A DNA stretch of 16,519 nt from the NCBI GenBank assembly GCA_900642245.1, contig CAAAJI010000143.1, positions 22,551 to 39,069 on the forward strand, read 5' to 3'. Source of the stretch: Fragilaria radians. Taxonomy: Eukaryota; Bacillariophyta; Fragilariophyceae; Fragilariales; Fragilariaceae. Positions 7,655-15,496 of this stretch are shown here, piece after piece. The notes beneath the pieces are model-generated. The model ran no database searches. It saw only the letters and a list, made by a program, of their open reading frames with translations, and had not been told where the DNA came from. The position numbers and the translations under genes are program-made. How positions within the stretch are numbered: the stretch's first letter is position 1; each line of letters opens with the position of its first letter.

Positions 7655-9746
7655 TCAATGAAATATACATAAAAATGTAGCAAAGGTAATAACAAGGAAA
7701 TTTCCAAAAATCATCAGATGGCAACCCTCAGAGCTTTCGATCAAAATTGCACCCTCGCTGCTGCTGATTGTTTCATTTTGCACATTCCTTGTAGGCACAG
7801 CAAGATTGTACTTTCCTCTTCCAACTGGATTAAACGACCTCGGCAAATGTTGTAATAAATTTATCGTTCGAACTCCAGTTTCCATTCCCAAAAGGAAAAG
7901 CTGAAAGTCATACACTGCTAGAGACATTATTCTATCAGGAACTTGAAAGTACCCAATTTTTTGTGGTCTTAGTGGATCAAGCGATAAATCAAAAATCATG
8001 ACATAGTTACGCAGGTCTTCCTCAACCAATCCACCGAAGACTGCAATTCCACTATCAACAGATAAAGTCAATGCCCTAAACTTTCCACCAAGCACAGTAT
8101 CATGTATCCTATATGTCGAATTGTCATCTTGTATGTCTTGTACACTCATTCCACCATGAGCTGTATACATGAATGTTTTGCCCTGGTCATGATGAAGCGC
8201 ATTCACGAGGGGAAAATTGCTAGGCTCAAGAACAAAGGTCATCGGTAGAGAATGTTTTCGTTCACGAAAATAGTCATCAACTATGTCCAAGGTTTTTAGG
8301 TCAATTAGCATAGTTCCGTAGCGAGACTGGTCACCTTTGGAGTTTACTTTGAATTGAGCCGACAGTGCTGCTAAATCGACACTGATCATTTCAACATCAT
8401 AAAACGCTTCGGCTTCTTTGATTAAATGATTCAAAACACGAGGAGCGCTCAATATTGCTCCTGTAGTCTCGTTGTAATCAACGATAGTCATTCCTTCTGT
8501 ACCTTGAGCAATCACGCACATACCATAGTTACAACTAATGCCTCCAAATGAACCAACCTTCCAATCGTTACCCTTGAAACATGATGCTAAGGAAATATCC
8601 TTCCCATTTTCCAAGATACTATACGAACAAATCACTTGCAACTTGACATCGATTGCAAAAATAAACTTATCGACTATGCTCAAGTCATCGAAGCCTCCAA
8701 CTTCTACAGGTAACGACCACGAAACCTGTTTTCCGCCTTTGGAAATTGTTTCCAAGACGCCGGAAGAAGTAGTCATTACAGCTAAACCTCCCTTTGAAAT
8801 TCGGATATTTCCACCCCGAGAAGAAACAGTGGAGGCGACACTATTTTGAGGAGAGCAGAAGGATGGAGATGTTTGACTCATAGTACATAATGTTTCATCG
8901 ATCCATTCGGAGAACCCGCTAAGCTTTGTGTACACACCTAGTTGGTGTTCCATGCAAGGTAAGATTCGATACTTCGTAAAATGATTTACAGTCATTCCAA
9001 CACTTGATTGACGTACCTGGGAATTCTTGATTGGCGCATTCATAGCCGAATGAGACGATGCCAAGTTGAATATCCGATGCAAAATCGGATACCATTATTA
9101 GTGGCCCGCCACTATCCCCCTGACACGCATCACGACCTTTTGACGACGCACAAAACTGGGTAGCTTCCGTTAAACCAGACAGAAATTTCAATTCTAAATT
9201 TTCAGAATAAGCATCATTGCATGTTTCAAACGTTGTTATGTTCACCTCAGCTCCCTGTAAAGTTTTCGGAAACTGTCCTCCATATTCCAAAAGCCCTAAT
9301 CCCAAAATCATGAATGAGTCAAGCTCGGAAAACACCGAAGTATATCTATTATAAATTATGGGCTCAATTTCGTGTACAGGCTTATCAAGGCGTAAGAGAA
9401 GTATATCATTCCTCAATGTGGTTGAATTCCACTGAGGGTGTATCACAGTCTCAACAACCTTTCTTACATGACCGTAAGGATTATCTCCATCAAGATTTGT
9501 GTTGTTGATAACAGCGAAACCAATAGAATTCAAGTTAAGAGCACAATGAGCCGCAGACATTACAATATCTGGAGCTACAAGTGTACCACCACATCGATAT
9601 TCCGATGCTTGAACATTGGATTGATACAGACTCGAAAAATATGGATATCTCGAATTCTTCACACTCGTTCCACCAACTATACGAAGTTGAGCGTTAATTT
9701 GATTGTTGAAATGGATGTAAAATAGAAAGAAATATTGATGCCACAT
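7655..9746 (-). CDS. Secreted or surface trypsin-like serine protease with C-terminal beta-propeller-like region; exons 9746-9017 and 8937-7655
   Basis: Splicing out 8938-9016 gives one 670-residue protein. Residues 1-19 are a short hydrophobic signal-like leader (core YFFLFYIHF). The S1 domain starts at RIVGG (22-26), with triad H67 (SAAHC), D114 (RNDILLL) and S212 (GDSGGP). D206, six before the Ser, predicts cleavage after Arg/Lys, and R22-I23 is a trypsin-type activation site. The end of the domain, VYTKLSGFSEWID, is in exon 2. The Trp expected in the SWG segment is Phe (SFG). Next come roughly 350 residues of repeated beta-strand pattern with LVIVD-like pieces (GMTIVDYN, GTMLIDLK, YVMIFDLS), probably a beta-propeller. 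The last ~20 residues are hydrophobic with no basic tail, as in GPI-anchor signals. The start ATG has an in-frame TGA six bases upstream. The catalytic domain is certain; propeller and anchor are inference. Confidence 0.92.
8938..9016 (-). other. Predicted intron of the trypsin-like gene
   Basis: On the minus strand the 79-nt intron begins GTACGT and ends AACTAG, phase 1. It splits the Gly codon of EFPG-VYTKL, the last conserved segment of S1 proteases. Reading through without splicing would replace the final catalytic-domain helix with an unrelated tail ending at 8919. Confidence 0.93.
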
Positions 9747-10214
9747 TTCTCAGATCCGACAATCCAATTTATTGGTCTCCATCACATGAAGAAAAATAAC
9801 ATGACTCGCCAATACATTCACCCCCAATCGTTGACCCTACGCGAAGATATGATTTTTTCTAGTATGCAACACGATTTGAGAGATAAAGACGGTAAACTAC
9901 GGTGAAAAATTGGTAACTAATTTTCTAGTTTTCACGGAGTATAAAAGTGTATCTTCATTCAGCCATTTCAAAATTAACTCGAGTTCGAGTTATCAAGTAT
10001 AGTGCTGTGGAACAAAAAATGTGTCTGTCGTTTTGTTTACTATTTACTCCCCTTGAATAAATGCCGTAGTGGAATGTATACCAAACCAATGCTGGTAGAC
10101 TTTTTACTTTTTGAACATACGCGCAAAAATCGTGAAAAACCGTAATTTACCTGAAGGGGTAGTTGGGCCTGCTTGCCAAATTTGTATACCGAAATCACAA
10201 CGCCTTGTGGAAGC
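9747..10214. promoter_or_regulatory. Divergent promoter region between trypsin-like and Hint genes
   Basis: 468 bp separate two divergent start codons, so both promoters must lie here or overlap. On the plus strand a TATAAAAG box at 9940-9947 is followed by pyrimidine-rich, initiator-like CTTCATTC at 9953-9960. If used, it gives the Hint gene a 5' UTR near 250 nt. A 10-bp palindrome AACTCGAGTT at 9976-9985 with a second CGAGTT at 9986-9991 sits just downstream. No clear TATA box is seen for the minus-strand gene. Confidence 0.45.
9940..9947 (+). promoter_or_regulatory. Candidate TATA box for the Hint-domain gene
   Basis: TATAAAAG on the plus strand, 268 bp before the Hint gene ATG, with initiator-like sequence 6-13 nt downstream and none nearer. 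Many protist genes lack TATA boxes, so this is a weak call. Confidence 0.3.
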
Positions 10215-11300
10215 ATGAATGCCAAAACGATTTTAGTCACCACCAACCTCATTACAATCGTCATTACCGCCTTTTCGGTCCTATATGCTCTACATAATAA
10301 AGAACAGGATCCTAGATTAGGTTGGATTAATCGTTTTCTTGAAACTGCAACAGCTCCACTTCAACTTTCGACGACTAGTACAACACCTAGGTCTCGATCC
10401 TTGCAGGCGGAGGAGGAGAAGGAACCCTGTTGCGATTGTGCTACAGGTGTCGTCGTCGATAAAACACCTGCCTTATTCTGTTTTCCATCCGATAGTACTG
10501 TTCTTGTTTTAGGCAAGGATGAACCTCAACGTCTTGAAACTGTAACGATTGGGGATTATGTACTGGTTGGAGATGGTACATACGAGCCCATTTACAGTAT
10601 GGCACATTTAGCACCCAACCTTTGGAGTCAGGATTATATTCATATCGAGACTACAGATCCAAAGGATCAAATATTGGTACTATCTCGTACGCATATGGTT
10701 GTTCTTGTCGTCACGGATCACACAAACAAGGATTACAACAAGATCCACCCTCATCATCAATTTGTACCAGCCTTTCAAGTCCAACCAGGAGATCAATTGT
10801 ACGATCCTGTACGTCATTCTTCTGTGACAGTACGTAAGGTAACATCAAATCATTGGGAACGAGGAGCTATCGCACCCTTTACACCCTCGGGTACAATTGT
10901 GGTGAATGGCTTTGTGACATCCTCTTATGTACAATTAAGTGGAATACCCCAGTGGGCCATACCCTATTCACAATGGCTAGCTCATACAGCTGCCTTCCCC
11001 CAACGCCTCCTGTGTTATCGAATCCCTCATTTGTGTCCCAAGGAAACCTATACCAAGGAGGGAATATCAAAATGGGTAGATGGTCCCCTTCGAGTCAGCC
11101 AGTATTTACTTGACGATGCTCCTATCTGGATCCGACAGATTGGATTTCTTCTTATCGTAATCGTTTTGATGATTCTAAATGTGCTGGAGTATGTTGTATT
11201 TGATTACTCGCCCTTGAAAGTCTGTATCATCCTTAGTTGTGCCATGATGTATTATCTTGGTTGTCACAACCGAAAAACAAAAATCAACCAAATTAACTGA
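10215..11300 (+). CDS. Membrane-anchored Hedgehog/intein (Hint) domain protein without Hedge domain
   Basis: 361 residues from the ATG at 10215; the open frame upstream of it has only TTG/CTG-type starts. Order: hydrophobic helix 6-26; linker with a Cys cluster (EPCCDC, 70-75); Hint domain about 89-241; two hydrophobic segments about 304-329 and 334-349. The Hint domain resembles animal Hog (Hedgehog C-terminal) domains: it opens with Cys89 in LFCFPSDSTV, has LETVTIGDYVLVGDG, the block-B motif LSRTH (S157, H160, equivalent to Thr-x-x-His), FQVQPGDQLY and GTIVVNGFVTSSY. Hog domains use the first Cys for an N-to-S acyl shift that cuts the chain before it, in Hedgehog with transfer to sterol. 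No C-terminal Asn-Cys splice junction is visible, so cleavage rather than splicing is expected. The released N-terminal piece would be about 88 residues with a membrane anchor. Its function is unknown. Confidence 0.88.
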   Translation: MNAKTILVTTNLITIVITAFSVLYALHNKEQDPRLGWINRFLETATAPLQLSTTSTTPRSRSLQAEEEKEPCCDCATGVVVDKTPALFCFPSDSTVLVLGKDEPQRLETVTIGDYVLVGDGTYEPIYSMAHLAPNLWSQDYIHIETTDPKDQILVLSRTHMVVLVVTDHTNKDYNKIHPHHQFVPAFQVQPGDQLYDPVRHSSVTVRKVTSNHWERGAIAPFTPSGTIVVNGFVTSSYVQLSGIPQWAIPYSQWLAHTAAFPQRLLCYRIPHLCPKETYTKEGISKWVDGPLRVSQYLLDDAPIWIRQIGFLLIVIVLMILNVLEYVVFDYSPLKVCIILSCAMMYYLGCHNRKTKINQIN

Positions 11301-11776
11301 AAATCATTGCCTGGACGAATGAACGAGCATGCATTATATTCTCAAACTAACTAATAGTGAATCACGCTTTTTTGCTTATTCATTTCTTTAGTAACATTTC
11401 CAAATACAAACGCCAATTTACAAGTGAAAATTTGTAAAAAAATATTTCTATCACTATCGAAAATTTGTGAATTTCACTGCTAACAAAAATCAAAAAATCT
11501 CAAGGTTTATTATGATTGTAGGAACATTATCTGTCAACGAAAACAGATCTTAGGGACATATTATCCAGTTGTTGCTGACATTGAAAATGTCATGACATCA
11601 CAAGATTCAAGACTGGATCCATCATGCCAACCTTGCAGCGACATCTTTAAGCATTTAATTCTATGGATAGTCTTGGAGTATAAACAAAAATGAATACGAA
11701 CTTGATAGAATTCATTTATCGTCATTTATTCTCAGGTAAAAGAGAGATTCTTCGCGTCTTGATGTCGTTTCATCTC
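11301..11776. other. Convergent spacer between Hint and DUF229-methyltransferase genes
   Basis: 476 bp of AT-rich sequence holding the two 3' UTRs. A repeated GAAAATTTGT occurs at about 11426-11435 and 11459-11468, with an imperfect inverted GTGAAAATT/AATTTCAC pair around it. No open frame of interest. Confidence 0.55.
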
Positions 11777-14700
11777 TTAGTCAGGTACTGCTACATTACT
11801 TGATATTGAACAAAGCATGGAAAAATTCAAGAGATGTTCATACTGAGTTGTAGAGGAATGATTGGAGATCGAGCAATTTGCAGTGTTGTACGCCAGACAG
11901 AATTTGTGCTCAATATTTGATCCCTTTGCGGCAAACACGTATGTCTTTGAAATTTTCCGTGGTTCTTCTTTCCAGCAATGAATGTCAGATATGCATCCAG
12001 CATCACGCATCTGACGCCATTGCGCAAGCTTTCCAAAGTATACGCTGTCATCATATAAGCTATTCATGGCGGTAGCTGAAACGATACCGTTGTGTCGCAA
12101 ATGACGGATCAAATTTCGCATATCCAAAGGGCACAGCGATGATCCATGGATAATGTCACATGTTTTCTCGTGGGATTCGGAAAAGTATATAGGCACCGTT
12201 TTACACGTATCGCCAACGACATGATGAATTCGATTTTCTCCAAAATCATTTTTCAGCTCCTGAAGAATAGGAAGTTGATAGGAACGATCAAATTTATCAA
12301 AAGTAACAACTTCCACTCTTTCCGATGCGTGGAGAAATAAAGCGGCGGAATGTCCTGCGCCAAAGCCAGTCTCACAAACTCGGATAGTTTCGTTGAAATT
12401 TAACTTTGCCTGAAGGTGACGAATGACTGAAATGAATACATGTGACTGTCTTGGGTAGAGAAATAAGCCACCCGATAGTTTTACGTTATTTCCAAAGCTT
12501 TTCACAGCCTTGTCCAATTTGTTCCAATAGCCATGTATCTGTCTGTATTTACTTTGTAGTTCACCTGTTTGATCATTATCGCATGGTACTCCTTCGACGC
12601 TGTATGATTGATTGAAAGTTTCTTCACTTCTGTTACTATATTGCCCTTTCCTTCGGTGAAGATGCACCATCTGAGGATCCTCTTCGAATTCAACATGGGC
12701 CTTATATAGCTTTGCGCCAAGGGAGTGGTCACGACAAAATACGGCCTGATTAACTTCAAATGGATTACAAACTCCAAAATCAGGCGAGCGAAGAATTTCA
12801 ATTGGACAAAAGTCAAGAGGAATTTTTCTATCAGTACAATTCAATCCTGATGGTATTTTGTCGTTCAATAGATTGAACCGCCATTTTGGTCGTCCCAATT
12901 CAGGCCTGCCTGTGATGAGTTCTTTTAGCATGGTGTAGAGATCATAAGGGGTGACAACCTTATCACTGTTACCCACTAGATTGTCAAAGGCGTACTTTTT
13001 GGGCATGATAACTTCCGTCCAAGGTTGGATATGTTCTATTTGAGTGCTGAAATCAACAGTCGCTGCGTCACCTCCCTGTAAACCGTGATCTGACCTTATC
13101 AGAATAATTGTATTCTTGGCAATATCACTTTCGACAAACGACTCAAGAAATTTGGAAAGCGAAACATCATACTCTTCTACAGCCAATGGAATTTTTGCTG
13201 TGTCATTCGAATATATATGCGCCGCCATCGAGTTCAAGTAAGCGAATTTGGGAACGTCGCGATATGCCTGCCACATTTGGTCGAGGATATCAAGACCGAT
13301 TTTTTGAGATGCTTCTCCATATTCGACATCAATACAGTTTCCTTCGATTTTACGCTTGTATAGTTGGTCAATGAGATCTGTGGGATTCTGGAGCTTAATC
13401 ATTCGACAAAAGATTCGATGTAGGTGGATATCTGCCTTTAAATCAAATACATTGTCTTGTACTACCCAAGGACTGCCTGGGAAACAAAACTCTTCGCCAA
13501 AAAACGTGACATATCCGTTTTCCTTTGCAATATCGTATAAAAATGGATTTCTGGGCTGTACAGGGCAATAAACTGTATGCCACACAGGTCCTAAGCTTCT
13601 TAGTTCTAATTCAAACTCAAATGTCGATGGGTCCAGACAAATATCCCCAACAGCAGCTCTCTTATCAAAGCATGATTCGTGTCGTAAAGTTGTTACACAG
13701 CCACTCAAACTTGCGACTTGATTCGAAACTGAGTTCGGACCCACCACAGCAAAGGTAGGGAAATCGACGCTGCAAAAACTAGTACGGCATTTTCTATCTG
13801 GGCTGACACGAATTTTTTCCAAAAGTTTTCTGGTTCGAGGAAGATGCCTATCTGCGTGTGCTACAGACACAGAGTCAACTTCAATAATCAAAATACTAGG
13901 GGCAATGTCCCCCGACCTTGCTTGAGTGGCTGTTTCCAGTCGTCGTAGGACACTATCGTCCTTTAAGACGCGAGTTTCCAAGTGAGTAGGGATGCCAGGA
14001 CATTTAACCATGGAAAAGTATTCGTTCGGAGAGGAGGAAGTAGATGACGTCCAAGGGTGAGTGTTGCATGGATACCAATCTTTTTGACTTGTAGAGCAAT
14101 GGCATGTAGTGTTCTGATTTCGAAAAGTCTTTAACACATTTCGTATGTTGAATTTAGTTGGAATGCATAAGCGCCTCTTCCAACGATGATCTCGAGGAAT
14201 GTCAGCATAAAACGATAATAAAGATGGCACGATTACTGCCTTGCTTGAATCAGATTTAGAAACAGAATCAAAGATTTGGCAGTACATTTTAGGGATCTCA
14301 TCGACATCGTAACAGGATTGGCGAGTGGATGGAAGAATTTCTAAGAGCGAACGACCGGTGGACAACGTGTCTATTGGTAATCCAGCGACGTGAAGTAGAG
14401 TTTTGTGAATTTCAAATGCAGTAATCCATTTGTCGCTATTGGTCAACAGACTCGAAGTGGATCTTTCCATTCTATTAGGTAGTCGAACATACAACACAGG
14501 TTGACTCCTTTCTTTCTTTCCAGCTTCTAATTGAAAATAGGGACCATAATGTAGGCCATGATCTGAAAGCAAAATAACCATCGTATTATCCATGCGAGAC
14601 ACAGAGGATGTCATCCATTGGAGAAAACTTGACAGAGATAGATCCACGGCTTTCCCCAATGTCATGGTATCCTCGTGAGTATCAATCAAGGATAAGAATG

Positions 14701-15445
14701 CAGCCCACGGCTGCTTAACGTTTTCATATGTCTCAATAAATTGCTTTGTGTGATTTATCAAGTAGTCTGCTGCCAAATGACTTCCAATGCAATTCGGTCG
14801 AGCAAAGTGAAAGCAGAATAATTCGTGAAGACCATGGCCATGAGTAGTTTTAGGCATCATACTTTGTACCATATTGGAATTTGCAATACAACCATCCTCA
14901 GCTTTGAAGGTAACATAGCCTATTTCATTTAATTTGTCCCATACCCAAGTCGTCTTTCCAGATATTCCATCACGATTTGTAAGTTTCATTCCGGCATACA
15001 AGGCAGCTTGATTTGGACCAGAATTGTTACCAACAGTCGTATACCGATTAAAGGGAATATATTTGGGTCTATCCTCCAAATAACGTACGGTTTTTGGCAT
15101 TATGAAATCAAACTGTGCACGTGATATCGGATCCATCAAAATGACCAAAATATTGGGTCTTTCTTCAGCTTTGGTGTTAGAAACACGATTACTTGGAAAG
15201 ATGCGAGTGGCACAAGCGACCTGATAATTGTTTCTCCATGACGATGTTCCTATTTTGACGCTACCTGTTGTCGTTAGGAGTTGACTGCAATCTGCCTTAA
15301 TGCAGGCATGTTCCTTCGTGGAGGACGTCCCAGAGCCGTACACGATGACCATGATGACGACGATTTGTATGAAATGCTTCCGTGACATTCCGTTCATCAC
15401 AGAAGATGTCCATGGAGTCCCATACGTCATCATTTTGTACGTCAT
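11777..15445 (-). CDS. Tandem DUF229 (sulfatase/alkaline-phosphatase superfamily) protein fused to a methyltransferase-like domain
   Basis: One uninterrupted frame of 1222 codons. Met1, Met17 and Met20 are possible starts; all keep a signal-anchor at 24-36 (HFIQIVVIMVIVY), giving a type II or secreted protein. Domain 1 (about 96-430): NILVILMD (metal Asp105), GNNSGPNQAALYAG (nucleophile region), and SDHGLHYG (D295, H296) followed by the DUF229-like GKKERSQPVLYVRLP. Domain 2 (about 516-880) repeats the plan: ILIIEVDS (D524), GPNSVSNQVASLSG, FLYDIAKENGYVTFFGEEFC, and SDHGLQGG (D786, H787). Residues about 965-1175 look like a class I SAM methyltransferase: VCETGFGAGHSAALF (motif I), VVTFD (acidic D1050), VVGDT (D1079). 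Many Cys and N-x-S/T sites fit passage through ER and Golgi. DUF229 proteins are of unproven activity, predicted hydrolases of phosphate or sulfate esters. Substrate is unknown. The domain calls are firm for DUF229, moderate for the methyltransferase. Confidence 0.88.
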   Translation of the reverse strand: MTYKMMTYGTPWTSSVMNGMSRKHFIQIVVIMVIVYGSGTSSTKEHACIKADCSQLLTTTGSVKIGTSSWRNNYQVACATRIFPSNRVSNTKAEERPNILVILMDPISRAQFDFIMPKTVRYLEDRPKYIPFNRYTTVGNNSGPNQAALYAGMKLTNRDGISGKTTWVWDKLNEIGYVTFKAEDGCIANSNMVQSMMPKTTHGHGLHELFCFHFARPNCIGSHLAADYLINHTKQFIETYENVKQPWAAFLSLIDTHEDTMTLGKAVDLSLSSFLQWMTSSVSRMDNTMVILLSDHGLHYGPYFQLEAGKKERSQPVLYVRLPNRMERSTSSLLTNSDKWITAFEIHKTLLHVAGLPIDTLSTGRSLLEILPSTRQSCYDVDEIPKMYCQIFDSVSKSDSSKAVIVPSLLSFYADIPRDHRWKRRLCIPTKFNIRNVLKTFRNQNTTCHCSTSQKDWYPCNTHPWTSSTSSSPNEYFSMVKCPGIPTHLETRVLKDDSVLRRLETATQARSGDIAPSILIIEVDSVSVAHADRHLPRTRKLLEKIRVSPDRKCRTSFCSVDFPTFAVVGPNSVSNQVASLSGCVTTLRHESCFDKRAAVGDICLDPSTFEFELELRSLGPVWHTVYCPVQPRNPFLYDIAKENGYVTFFGEEFCFPGSPWVVQDNVFDLKADIHLHRIFCRMIKLQNPTDLIDQLYKRKIEGNCIDVEYGEASQKIGLDILDQMWQAYRDVPKFAYLNSMAAHIYSNDTAKIPLAVEEYDVSLSKFLESFVESDIAKNTIILIRSDHGLQGGDAATVDFSTQIEHIQPWTEVIMPKKYAFDNLVGNSDKVVTPYDLYTMLKELITGRPELGRPKWRFNLLNDKIPSGLNCTDRKIPLDFCPIEILRSPDFGVCNPFEVNQAVFCRDHSLGAKLYKAHVEFEEDPQMVHLHRRKGQYSNRSEETFNQSYSVEGVPCDNDQTGELQSKYRQIHGYWNKLDKAVKSFGNNVKLSGGLFLYPRQSHVFISVIRHLQAKLNFNETIRVCETGFGAGHSAALFLHASERVEVVTFDKFDRSYQLPILQELKNDFGENRIHHVVGDTCKTVPIYFSESHEKTCDIIHGSSLCPLDMRNLIRHLRHNGIVSATAMNSLYDDSVYFGKLAQWRQMRDAGCISDIHCWKEEPRKISKTYVFAAKGSNIEHKFCLAYNTANCSISNHSSTTQYEHLLNFSMLCSISSNVAVPD

Positions 15446-15496
15446 GAAAAGGTCGAAATTCCAATGTCAACGTAAAGTTATAGGTTGGACAAGATT
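15446..15496 (-). other. 51-bp gap between two same-strand, same-frame genes
   Basis: Only 51 bp separate the stop of the upstream gene from the first ATG of the DUF229-methyltransferase gene. Both lie in the same frame, and a second in-frame stop (TGA) occurs in the gap. There is little room for a separate terminator and promoter, so the promoter may lie inside the upstream coding region, or the two may be parts of one transcript. No good donor/acceptor pair joining them was found. Confidence 0.6.

Noticed and set aside
9017..9082. Independent start for the propeller-like protein at 9082
   Set aside because: The start there is TTG, and the first conserved residues of that frame are the missing end of the trypsin domain, so it is an exon and not a separate gene.
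11827..13758. Several 64-104 codon frames inside the DUF229-methyltransferase gene on both strands
   Set aside because: All lie within the long real frame and show no independent protein features.
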